64,000 bases of DNA from Candidatus Nitrososphaera evergladensis SR1. Its GTDB lineage: Archaea > Thermoproteota > Nitrososphaeria > Nitrososphaerales > Nitrososphaeraceae. Positions 33,499 to 40,135 of the stretch are shown piece after piece. The DNA lies in assembly GCF_000730285.1 (NCBI RefSeq), contig NZ_CP007174.1:868001-932000 (forward strand), in the 5' to 3' direction. The number at the start of each line of letters is the position of its first letter. Position 1 is the stretch's first letter. The translations under genes and the position numbers were made by a program. The notes under the pieces are model-generated. The model was not told the DNA's origin, made no database searches, and worked only from the letters and a program-made list of their open reading frames with translations.

Positions 33499-35199
33499 TT
33501 AGGCAAGCGCCTTCTCTGCTTGTGCGAGCTTGTCGAGTATGGTAGCTATGTGGGCGTTGATCTGGTCAGCCGGAACCTTGTCGCTTATCTTTTCCCTCAG
33601 CTGGACCCTCATCAACTGCTCAATCTCTTCCATCAGGCCCTTTTGGCCTGCGTCAACGAGCGGGCCCTCGACGTGCTCAAAGTTGTCCAGGTACGCCTCT
33701 ACCGCAAGGCTGTCTGCCTTGGTATAGTTGCCTGCCGCGTACTCTTCTTTCAGCTCGCCAAGCAGTGTCCTTATCTTGGCGATAAACTCTGCAGGCGTGG
33801 TCTCGTGGGCCGTTACTGCCTGGATTCCTGCCCCTTCCTGGATCTCGTGGATGGCTCCCTGCACGAGGGTGTTGATCGCCGCCGGCTCTTGCGCGTTCTT
33901 CATGCTTGTCTTTAGGTTTGCCAGGATCTCCTTTGCTTCTTCTGCCTCGTGAGCCGGAAGCTGGGCCTGGATTGTCCTGAACAGGACGTTTGCCCTGGCG
34001 GCAAACGCCTCTGCGTCCTGGTACTCTACCATCTGGGCAATCTTGCCGCCCTGGATGGCCTCGGCGTACTCTTCCTGCACGGTCGACAGGAGCGTGTTGG
34101 TGACTGCCGCTCTGAACTTAAAGTCCGCCCAAGTGTCTCCGGTGACGACGTCTGCCGTTGCCGTGTTGAGCATCCTTGTTATCTTGACTACCTGCGCCTT
34201 GGTGTCGACCGCTGACATGTTCTTGATGTTGGCCGCAAAGCCTTTCAGGGCAGTCTCCAAGTCGCCGTCAAGGGCCTTGTTGTGCTCGCCAAGCTCTGTC
34301 TTTAGCAGCGCATAGTGTTCTGCTATGGGGTGGCCTGCGTGAGCCGCCGCAAGCTCGTAATTGTTGTTCAAGACGTTCTTGACTGCCTGCGACATGTGGC
34401 CCTTTATCATCTCGACGTTGGCCGCAAAGCCGGCTTTCTCGGAATCGACAGCCGCCCCGCCAAGCTTGAACCCTTCGGTTATCTCGTTGTTGATGCCGCC
34501 TATGACGGTCTCTATCTTTTCAGAGTCTGCGTTTGCAGAACTAAGTGAATGCAGTTCTGCGAACAACTCGGTGGCTTCTTCTGCTTCGTGCTCTGGCATA
34601 CTTGGCTTGATCTTGCCAAATATGACCTCTGCCCTGTGGATGAAGGCGTTAGCGTCCTGGTACTCTACCATCTGCATGATGGTGCCGTTTGCCACGCCTT
34701 CGTTGTATTCCTCGACGGATGTACTGAGAAGGCCCATTGCAACCTGCGCCCACAGCGTGGTGCTGTTGCTGTCATTGCCAACCACCTTGGTCACTGCGCT
34801 GTCCAGGCTGGCGTTGATGTCTGCAACCTTGGCCTCGACATCGGCCGCAGTCATGTTCTTGCCAATCTGTTCAAAGAGCGTGTTCAAGTCGCCTTCAAGC
34901 TTGGTGTCAAGTGCCGCGTCGTCTCCCTGTATATCTGCCTTGATGAGGGTATAGACCTCTGCCACGGGGTGGCCTGCATGAGCTATTGCGAGCGTGTTGT
35001 TGCCTGCTTTCTTGTTCTCTATGGCCTTTTCAAGGTGGCCCCGGATATACTCGATGTTAGTAACGAAATCCACCGGCTTGTCTGTGTGAGCAAATGCCTT
35101 TGTGGTCATGATAGCCGGTCCTGCTATGGTGGCTATTGAACCTGCAAGCATCGCCAGAAGAGCCAGTGGCACAACCTTTCCTACCTTCGCGTATGCCAT
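33499..35199 (-). CDS. Secreted repeat protein ending in an FTR1-like metal-binding helical module
   Basis: About 566 residues. A signal peptide (to about 38, A-F-A-H) is followed by two homologous all-helical units of about 205 residues. Both contain H-A-G-H-P-(V/I)-A-E-x-Y-x-L and M-V-E-Y-Q-D-A-x-A-F ... E-A-E-E-A. The last 100 residues hold E-E-Y-A-A-G-N-Y-T-K-A-D and A-Y-L-D-N-F-E-H-V-E-G-P-L, closely like the extracytoplasmic domain of FTR1 iron permeases, but no permease helices follow. The conserved His and Glu suggest metal binding outside the cell. ATG 35199 has TATA (GGTTTATAAG) 28 nt upstream. Confidence 0.65.
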   Translation of the reverse strand: MAYAKVGKVVPLALLAMLAGSIATIAGPAIMTTKAFAHTDKPVDFVTNIEYIRGHLEKAIENKKAGNNTLAIAHAGHPVAEVYTLIKADIQGDDAALDTKLEGDLNTLFEQIGKNMTAADVEAKVADINASLDSAVTKVVGNDSNSTTLWAQVAMGLLSTSVEEYNEGVANGTIMQMVEYQDANAFIHRAEVIFGKIKPSMPEHEAEEATELFAELHSLSSANADSEKIETVIGGINNEITEGFKLGGAAVDSEKAGFAANVEMIKGHMSQAVKNVLNNNYELAAAHAGHPIAEHYALLKTELGEHNKALDGDLETALKGFAANIKNMSAVDTKAQVVKITRMLNTATADVVTGDTWADFKFRAAVTNTLLSTVQEEYAEAIQGGKIAQMVEYQDAEAFAARANVLFRTIQAQLPAHEAEEAKEILANLKTSMKNAQEPAAINTLVQGAIHEIQEGAGIQAVTAHETTPAEFIAKIRTLLGELKEEYAAGNYTKADSLAVEAYLDNFEHVEGPLVDAGQKGLMEEIEQLMRVQLREKISDKVPADQINAHIATILDKLAQAEKALA

Positions 35200-35208
35200 G
35201 CCGGGCAA

Positions 35209-35446
35209 GCTTTTCTGGAACGCTTATAAACCAAATCTCGATTTTCCGCCTAGAGAATAGACGAGCGTTATGGTATTTTTTTCTATCAAGGGCATCAATA
35301 GTGCTATTTTTCCAAAAGATCGACAGTCATCCTGTCATCATATTATAAACCAACATTCGATTCTCTGGTCAGAGTCTCTTGGCTGATAATCAGTACAGAA
35401 AAACATTCGTACCTTAAAATCGAGAGAAATTTTACATGCAGACCCT
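35209..35446. promoter_or_regulatory. Divergent promoter region with a duplicated BRE/TATA-like module
   Basis: Two similar 21-base segments, ATAAACCAAATCTCGATTTTC (about 35226-35246, the minus-strand promoter of the FTR1-like gene) and a relative near 35345-35365 (17 of 21 identical). On the plus strand, CCTTAAAATCG (about 35411-35421) is centred 28-31 nt before the GTG of the next gene. The second copy has no gene directly in register. Confidence 0.5.
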
Positions 35447-36031
35447 GTGCTAAAATCCGAAACATTAACCGCAACCAAGTCAATGCTTATCCTGACGGTT
35501 TTTGGAACTGCAGTCGTCTCCTTGGATATAGTGGTGCTTGGTCAGCTTGTGGACAAGAAGCTGGAAAGCGTCATGATACTGCATGACTACTTTACGGTCT
35601 TTGCCGTAATGTCAGGCGCAGGTTTCATCGGGCTTTTGGCGTTCAGCAGCGAGACGCCGCAAGGAGCAGTCAACATGCTCAAAATACTCTCCATAGCGGC
35701 CGCAGCTTCGGTATTTCTCATAATCTTGACGGAGACGATAGGATACATCGAGTACAGGCTGCCCGATCCAGACAGCGCCAAATCAAAGATAAAACAAACC
35801 TTCCCGTTTGCCCATGAACCCATGTTTGAATCGATGGAGTACATGGGACTTTTGGGCCCGATGTGGGCAGGGCTTGTCGCGTACCTTGCATGGCACTACA
35901 ATGACCGTATGTTCACAGACAGGGCTGTCAAGAGCACGCTGATGGCAATGATCTCACTTGCAATAATGTATGCCCTGTTCATCTCGCTCATGGGCATAGT
36001 CCCGACCAAGATTGCGTCGGTGCAGGGGTGA
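35447..36031 (+). CDS. Five-helix membrane protein; candidate ammonia monooxygenase accessory subunit
   Basis: 194 residues with helices at about 12-32, 48-66, 77-101, 132-148 and 163-184. Acidic and Tyr-rich loops lie between helices 3 and 4 (E-T-I-G-Y-I-E-Y-R-L, then F-A-H-E-P-M-F-E). The leaderless GTG start has TTAAAA centred about 29 nt upstream. The downstream three-helix membrane protein begins 7 nt after the stop, so the two form a pair. Extra AMO subunits (AmoY, AmoZ) have been reported for Nitrososphaera viennensis as small adjacent membrane proteins; this pair is a candidate by size and topology only. A metal-uptake role is the alternative. Confidence 0.5.
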   Translation: MLKSETLTATKSMLILTVFGTAVVSLDIVVLGQLVDKKLESVMILHDYFTVFAVMSGAGFIGLLAFSSETPQGAVNMLKILSIAAAASVFLIILTETIGYIEYRLPDPDSAKSKIKQTFPFAHEPMFESMEYMGLLGPMWAGLVAYLAWHYNDRMFTDRAVKSTLMAMISLAIMYALFISLMGIVPTKIASVQG

Positions 36032-36038
36032 AAAACAA

Positions 36039-36374
36039 ATGACAACGTCACAAAGCATGTCTGTGGCAGTTTCAGGCAAGGTCGCAGCGGCATTTCTCTC
36101 AGCCTCAATAGCGATGGTTGTAATGGGGGTGCTCACGTTTGTACGCAAGGACCAGCAGTGGCTAGTCCCGTACGGGCCGGCAGCTCAGTACGGCGGCATA
36201 TTCGTGTACAGCGAAATAACGTGGGCCGTGCTATGGATGGGCCTGTACATTGCAATGCGCAACAAAGAACGCGTCGGCACTATAAAGTTCTGGCTGGTGT
36301 TCTTTCTGATGTCGCTTGCGGTGGCAACCGGTCTTGCCGAATCAAGTTTAAAGTGGTTCCCGCTTCCATGGTGA
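36039..36374 (+). CDS. Three-helix membrane protein, partner of the preceding gene
   Basis: 111 residues with helices at about 13-33, 51-72 and 84-104. The loop D-Q-Q-W-L-V-P-Y-G-P joins helices 1 and 2, and the C terminus ends K-W-F-P-L-P-W. The ATG at 36039 follows the previous stop by 7 nt (operon). Same interpretation as its partner: a possible accessory subunit of the ammonia monooxygenase or of another membrane complex, not provable from sequence alone. Confidence 0.5.
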   Translation: MTTSQSMSVAVSGKVAAAFLSASIAMVVMGVLTFVRKDQQWLVPYGPAAQYGGIFVYSEITWAVLWMGLYIAMRNKERVGTIKFWLVFFLMSLAVATGLAESSLKWFPLPW

Positions 36375-36432
36375 TGTGTGTGTATGCCTCTCTTTTTACG
36401 GGGCATCATCACAAATAGCACGCATACGCGTA
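36374..36432 (+). repeat. Two short alternating purine-pyrimidine tracts, copy 3
   Basis: ATGTGTGTGTATGC (36374-36387) begins at the last base of the previous stop codon. A second run, GCACGCATACGCGTA, lies at 36418-36432. They share the GTGTGTATGC core with the other intergenic tracts. Confidence 0.55.
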
Positions 36433-36443
36433 GACAAAGTCTG

Positions 36444-36467
36444 CTGCAGATGCGATCGCAATTGCAG
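36444..36467. other. Imperfect 24-bp palindrome between convergent genes
   Basis: CTGCAGATGCGA then TCGCAATTGCAG: 10 of 12 positions pair, centred on TGCGATCGCA. It lies between the ends of the membrane protein pair (+) and the winged-helix gene (-), so it could be a shared terminator-like or protein-binding element. Confidence 0.35.
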
Positions 36468-36510
36468 GCCATCGCCCCGCCGCTGCCGTACAATATAAAA
36501 AAATGGCGGG

Positions 36511-36882
36511 CTAAAAAGCTGCTGACTGCTTGATCACGTTAACCTGCGCCGAGGACAGGTGCACATCATTCTTTTCAAACTGGAGCAGAATCTGGTCACG
36601 GGACAGGTTGAACTCCATCGACTTTATCCTGCTCCTGTAATAGACCACCTTCTTGCCCTTGCCGTCCAGCTCTATCTTTTCGATAAAGAGTATGCCCACG
36701 TCCTGCAACTTCTTTATCTTTTTGTACGTCGAGCTAAGGGGGAGGTTGTTTTCCACGGAAACCTGCGCAGCCGTCTTGGCCGTGTCTATGGTGGACATTA
36801 TCAACCTGTATGAAATACAGTCCACAAGCTCTTGCAAAAGAGGCATTGCAGTAGTATGGCTGTCAAACGTCAGTGCATTCAT
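36511..36882 (-). CDS. Winged-helix transcriptional regulator
   Basis: 123 residues. A helix-turn-helix is visible at about 30-65: T-A-A-Q-V-S-V-E-N-N-L-P-L-S-S-T-Y-K-K-I-K-K-L followed by G-I-L and a beta wing (I-E-L-D-G-K-G-K-K-V-V-Y-Y). The C-terminal third is helical, probably for dimerisation. No Cys/His metal site stands out. ATG 36882 is chosen, with TTG 36888 possible. The promoter carries a tandem palindromic operator, so autoregulation or control by a metal repressor is likely. Confidence 0.75.
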   Translation of the reverse strand: MNALTFDSHTTAMPLLQELVDCISYRLIMSTIDTAKTAAQVSVENNLPLSSTYKKIKKLQDVGILFIEKIELDGKGKKVVYYRSRIKSMEFNLSRDQILLQFEKNDVHLSSAQVNVIKQSAAF

Positions 36883-36888
36883 CGTCAA

Positions 36889-36916
36889 TTAGGACGGCCT
36901 AATTAGGCAAGCCTAA
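36889..36916 (-). promoter_or_regulatory. Tandem TTAGG-N4-CCTAA operator (iron-box-like) at the regulator promoter
   Basis: Two abutting copies of TTAGG-N4-CCTAA occupy 36889-36902 and 36903-36916. In the minus direction they sit between the TATA element (GTTTAAATAC, about 36917-36926) and the start codon, over the expected transcription start. The half-site matches the TTAGG/CCTAA half-sites bound by DtxR/IdeR-family metal repressors. Confidence 0.65.
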
Positions 36917-37117
36917 GTATTTAAACAGTCTTGCGGGGTTCTGTTAACTTGCTGCGGATTGGCGCGATTTCCCATAAAGGAAGATGCACTAACTTTTCAC
37001 GAAGAAAGTCATTCTTGTAACCTCACATTTGCGTCCTTGAACGCTAAAGAATGATACACTACACAATCTTAATTTTGAAGCAAATCTATCTAAAAAAGTG
37101 TGTATCTCAGCCTTGCC

Positions 37118-37201
37118 GTGAAAGGTTTGATCGCTATTGCTTTCGCAGTAGCTGTCATGATCGCATTGTTTGGTGTAGTTGCTGGCGGGCCGGGCAATTG
37201 A
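37118..37201 (+). CDS. Possible 27-residue hydrophobic microprotein
   Basis: A GTG-initiated frame encoding a short basic start (K2), a single hydrophobic helix (about 4-22) and a G-G-P-G-N end. A TATA-like element (ATCTAAAAAA, about 37086-37096) is centred about 27 nt upstream, matching the leaderless layout of neighbouring genes. It is too short for routine gene calling. It could be a membrane microprotein or a chance hydrophobic frame. Confidence 0.35.
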   Translation: MKGLIAIAFAVAVMIALFGVVAGGPGN

Positions 37202-37345
37202 CACTATTGTAGGTTTGCTGATATCTTTCCTTCCTCATCTGTGGTTGCCCCAGTCATATGCTCGCCTTTTGGCATATTTTTGGTAGGGAGAAGAGGAGGG
37301 TGGTGTATTCTTTTTGCATTCTCACTCTCTTACAAGTGAACATAA

Positions 37346-37906
37346 TCAAGATACAACTGGAATGTCAAGTTGTACCACCGCATTTGTTGGCGTTCTTTCA
37401 ACCCTTATAGATTCTACCATTACAGAAAGCAACCCCTTGGAGTCAAACTTGTGCTCTAGTGTGCCTACGCCGTCTGGCGCGCTTGTCTTATGGCCGTGCT
37501 CTACTCCCTTTCCGTCTAGCAGCATGTGTACAGAGTATGAAACATCGCGCAGGTGATCGCCGGTGGTAGAATTCAGAAATTCGAATGTAAATTTGGTAGG
37601 TGCCTTTGTGTTGACTGAATCCGGCTTCCATGACACCTTTACCAGAATGCCGCTAGAAGTGTCACTGTAAACAAAAGGCGATTTGGGCAGAGGACGCGTG
37701 CCATCTGCGGACGTGGCCATGTTCATCATTTTCATATCCGTGTCCATTTTGTGGCCGGCGCCATCATCATCACTATTATTATCATCCTCGTGCTGGTGCT
37801 GAGCATATGCAGTTGCAAATATTGTCCCAGTTCTTGCAGTCAAAGCAACAGGGCCCAAAACAGTTGCAGCAGCCAAAAGTATCAATAGATAATAGTGTGT
37901 TTTCAC
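37346..37906 (-). CDS. Secreted His/Met-rich protein with YtkA/CopC-like beta domain
   Basis: 186 residues: a signal peptide (about 5-35, ending A-Y-A-Q), then a metal-binding-looking stretch H-Q-H-E-D-D-N-N-S-D-D-D and H-K-M-D-T-D-M-K-M-M-N-M. A beta-sandwich domain follows (about 85-186) with V-S-W-K-P-D, Y-S-V-H-M-L-L-D-G-K-G-V-E-H-G-H-K. His/Met clusters are typical of extracellular copper binders. GTG 37906 is chosen because of a TATA-like ATTTTAATT about 30 nt upstream and a better signal peptide; the frame extends to ATG 37927. It is divergent from the Csp gene. Confidence 0.6.
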   Translation of the reverse strand: MKTHYYLLILLAAATVLGPVALTARTGTIFATAYAQHQHEDDNNSDDDGAGHKMDTDMKMMNMATSADGTRPLPKSPFVYSDTSSGILVKVSWKPDSVNTKAPTKFTFEFLNSTTGDHLRDVSYSVHMLLDGKGVEHGHKTSAPDGVGTLEHKFDSKGLLSVMVESIRVERTPTNAVVQLDIPVVS

Positions 37907-38042
37907 GGGCAATTCGTAAATTGTCATGAATTAAAATAGTTATGAATTTTCATTTTGAAATCGCCAAGAAGACAGACACCCTCAGGATCATAGCCGTAGA
38001 AATCGACAATACTTGTAAATATCATAATTACCGCAGGTATCT

Positions 38043-38396
38043 ATGTCAACCAGTAGCAGTACCAGCCTCCAAAATTCAAAATGGCAAAGCTGCATAGATG
38101 CCTGCACGAGTTGCGCCGAGGCGTGCGAGTTCTGCGCCACGTCGGACCTTAAAGAATCGGACGTAAAGATGATGGCTTCTTGTGCGCAGATCAATAGGGA
38201 ATGCGCGGCCATATGCTGGACTTCTGCGTCGCTTATGTCTATGGACAGCCAGTTTGCAAAGCAGTTCTGCGACCTGTGCGCAAGCGTCTGCGATGCGTGT
38301 GCACAAGAGTGTGGCCGGCACAATGTCGACCACTGCAAAATGTGCGCAGAGCAGTGCCGCAGGTGCGCTGTCGAATGCCGGCGCATGATGGGATAA
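38043..38396 (+). CDS. Four-helix-bundle copper-storage protein (Csp / DUF326 type)
   Basis: 117 residues with a dense, regular Cys pattern on helices: C-I-D-A-C-T-S-C-A-E-A-C-E-F-C, later C-A-Q-I-N-R-E-C-A-A-I-C, F-C-D-L-C-A-S-V-C-D-A-C-A-Q-E-C and C-K-M-C-A-E-Q-C-R-R-C-A-V-E-C. This is the Csp/DUF326 bundle that holds many Cu(I) ions through Cys thiolates. There is no signal peptide, so it is cytosolic (Csp3-like). TATA (GTAAATATC) is about 26 nt before the ATG. A copper reserve or detoxifier fits an organism with a copper-dependent ammonia monooxygenase. Confidence 0.88.
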   Translation: MSTSSSTSLQNSKWQSCIDACTSCAEACEFCATSDLKESDVKMMASCAQINRECAAICWTSASLMSMDSQFAKQFCDLCASVCDACAQECGRHNVDHCKMCAEQCRRCAVECRRMMG

Positions 38397-38440
38397 AAGG
38401 TGTTTTGTAGCTTCAGCATGTACAAGATGTGATTGTGCAA

Positions 38441-38575
38441 ATGGCTTTCAAGTGCAACAAATGCGATATGGAATTTGATGACAAGGAGCGCCTAGAGCGC
38501 CACAAGCAGGTGCACGGCAGAAAACCAAAGGTGCGCTATGCCGGCGAGATAAACTTTGACCAGGTGGGCGTCTAG
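38441..38575 (+). CDS. Small C2H2 zinc-finger protein
   Basis: 44 residues: F-K-C-N-K-C-D-M-E-F followed after 8 residues by H-K-Q-V-H (C-x2-C-x12-H-x4-H), then a basic patch G-R-K-P-K-V-R and an acidic end. A single classical zinc finger, 44 nt downstream of the copper-storage gene and possibly co-transcribed. It may bind DNA/RNA or a protein partner. Confidence 0.65.
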   Translation: MAFKCNKCDMEFDDKERLERHKQVHGRKPKVRYAGEINFDQVGV

Positions 38576-38845
38576 CTAGCCCTCAATTTCCTGGCGCCGG
38601 ACTATCAAGAGCGCGATGCCAAAAGACCCCGAGAGCAGGCCGGCTATGAGCAGGTTAGGATAATGCACCGAAGATGCAGGCGGGACATGCGCTGTACTGC
38701 AGCCTGCTCCCCCTCTTCCGCACCTTGGCTTGAGTCCGTTTTCGTCGTTCATGGCAAGAATCCGCGAATAGGCGCCCACGCTGATGCTCAGCAAGAGGCC
38801 GGCGACAATCACTGCACCAACGCCAAGCATGATAAACGGTTTCAC
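38576..38845 (-). CDS. Small two-helix membrane protein
   Basis: 89 residues: helices at about 5-25 and 64-83 flank a loop with two Cys (R-C-G-R-G-G-A-G-C-S) and a His-containing H-V-P-P-A-S-S-V-H-Y. The start is GTG at 38845. Unknown function; its stop codon directly abuts the stop of the zinc-finger gene. Confidence 0.5.
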   Translation of the reverse strand: MKPFIMLGVGAVIVAGLLLSISVGAYSRILAMNDENGLKPRCGRGGAGCSTAHVPPASSVHYPNLLIAGLLSGSFGIALLIVRRQEIEG

Positions 38846-38938
38846 TTGTTATTACTCTTCCTCCCTGTTAGCCGGCTCTCTGCCGCCGGCTTCAGCCAAG
38901 ATAACGCAGAACGCGGATAAAAAATCTACGAAAAGAAG

Positions 38939-38956
38939 ATGTGTGTGTATGCGCAC
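38939..38956 (+). repeat. Alternating purine-pyrimidine tract, copy 4
   Basis: Eighteen bases of strict alternation (ATGTGTGTGTATGCGCAC), in the 248-nt gap between two minus-strand genes (38846-39093), where I see no other gene. Confidence 0.65.
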
Positions 38957-39093
38957 CGTGACAGCAGCCCTCCAAGGCAAGGCGCAAGCTCCGGGAACAG
39001 AGGAGCCGCGTACAGGCCCGGAGGAATCACGGTGCAAAAAAATCATGCTTGGACATGCAATATAATCCAATCCGACTGCTGCACCATTCCATG

Positions 39094-39621
39094 TCAGTCA
39101 TTTACCGTACATCCAAAGCCGCTTTTGCCGTTTATCATGTTTGAAAACTCGTCTGCAGACATTTCCTTGCTCTGCGACACTGGCACAAAGCCAAGCAGTC
39201 TGGACTCTGACGTCATTTTCACCTTCATGCTGTTAGTATCACCTGTGTTCTTGCCGTTCAAGCTATCTGCAAACGACTGGAATACTGCCGCAAGGGCCGC
39301 CCTGCCGTTGACTTGCAGCGCGCCGTCCACGGCTACTGCCTTGTTTGGCGGGATGGAGGAGACGTTTTCAAATTTCATCGTGGCAAAATCGCTGTCTCTG
39401 TACGTCGCCACGAACTGCAGCCTGTCAAAGCCCGCTGGAAAGGGCGTCGGGTTGCATATGTCCATTGCAACGTCTGTGGACGACTGGGCAAAGTTGTACC
39501 CCTGCGCCCCGCGCGACCTGTACTGGAGGCTTGCATTGGCGTAGCTGCTGGCCGCAAGCAACAAAACAAAGATCACTACCACTGCAGCGGCTCCTGCCGC
39601 TATATATCTGGTCTTCACCAC
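39094..39621 (-). CDS. Membrane-anchored extracellular protein of unknown function
   Basis: 175 residues: an N-terminal helix (about 6-27), then a beta-rich domain with a T-D-V-A-M-D-I-C-N-P-T-P-F-P segment that recalls LEA-14/WHy-like domains (N-P-T-x-x-P), and a C-terminal G-F-G-C-T-V-N-D. Two Cys may form a disulfide. It is probably related in build to the protein at 1142-1738. Confidence 0.55.
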   Translation of the reverse strand: MVKTRYIAAGAAAVVVIFVLLLAASSYANASLQYRSRGAQGYNFAQSSTDVAMDICNPTPFPAGFDRLQFVATYRDSDFATMKFENVSSIPPNKAVAVDGALQVNGRAALAAVFQSFADSLNGKNTGDTNSMKVKMTSESRLLGFVPVSQSKEMSADEFSNMINGKSGFGCTVND

Positions 39622-39672
39622 AATTCCAAAAAGGACATTATAGTTAAGACTTGAGTAAATTCTTTCTATACT

Positions 39673-40077
39673 TTATTTCTCAAGGTCGCGCTCCCAGTTC
39701 TCAATCTCGGTGTCAAACGCCTTTAGCTGCTCCTCGAACTGCCCGTCAGTCATGCCGTTTGGCCGTACAAACGTCCAGCTGACCGTCGCGCCGCCGTTGT
39801 TTGGGACGATGCGCACATAGACGTCCCACGTGATGCCCTGCCCTGCAAAGACGTGGTCAAGTATGCCGTGTTCTTTTGAAACAAGGGTGTGTCTTATTCT
39901 TGCCTTTCCGGCCGGTGTGTCGCCGGACCACCATCCGCCGTCGCCGGTCTTGACAAGCGACTTGATGGCTCCTCCTGCTTCCAGGTTTTTCATGTCCTCA
40001 AAATACGTAAACGCGCCGTGCACGTCTTTGCTGGTAGTCAGCGTCTTGACAATCACTTTTCTTGGCTCTTTGCTCAT
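39673..40077 (-). CDS. SRPBCC-superfamily (polyketide cyclase-like) protein
   Basis: 134 residues with the START/Bet-v1-like pattern: V-I-V-K-T-L-T-T-S-K-D-V-H-G-A-F-T-Y-F-E-D (strand plus first helices), W-W-S-G-D-T-P-A-G, V-S-W-T-F-V-R-P-N-G, and a long C-terminal helix. It has a hydrophobic ligand pocket; the ligand is unknown. It is divergent from the TrmB regulator gene. Confidence 0.75.
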   Translation of the reverse strand: MSKEPRKVIVKTLTTSKDVHGAFTYFEDMKNLEAGGAIKSLVKTGDGGWWSGDTPAGKARIRHTLVSKEHGILDHVFAGQGITWDVYVRIVPNNGGATVSWTFVRPNGMTDGQFEEQLKAFDTEIENWERDLEK

Positions 40078-40113
40078 GCAGTATTTGGGCGAGGATAACT
40101 AGATAAGGACCAT

Positions 40114-40130
40114 CTCCCCCGTAGGGGGTA
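40114..40130 (+). promoter_or_regulatory. CCCCC-GTA-GGGGG inverted repeat before the TrmB gene
   Basis: A perfect 5-bp inverted repeat (40116-40120 and 40124-40128) ending 7 nt before the ATG. It could be the operator of the regulator itself, or, in RNA, a small hairpin that includes the G-rich ribosome-binding sequence. Confidence 0.4.
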
Positions 40131-40135
40131 AGGAA

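Noticed and set aside
35447-36374. amoA or amoX
   Set aside because: The sequence lacks the conserved AmoA stretches, and the length and helix pattern differ; an accessory-subunit role is the most that can be suggested.
36989-37204. Minus-strand 71-residue frame in the gap next to the winged-helix gene
   Set aside because: Irregular composition, no motif or promoter match, and it overlaps the better supported plus-strand microprotein.
38939-39544. Plus-strand 201-residue frame
   Set aside because: It lies antisense to the anchored protein at 39094-39621, whose helix, domain and codon use are better; the frame starts inside an alternating tract.
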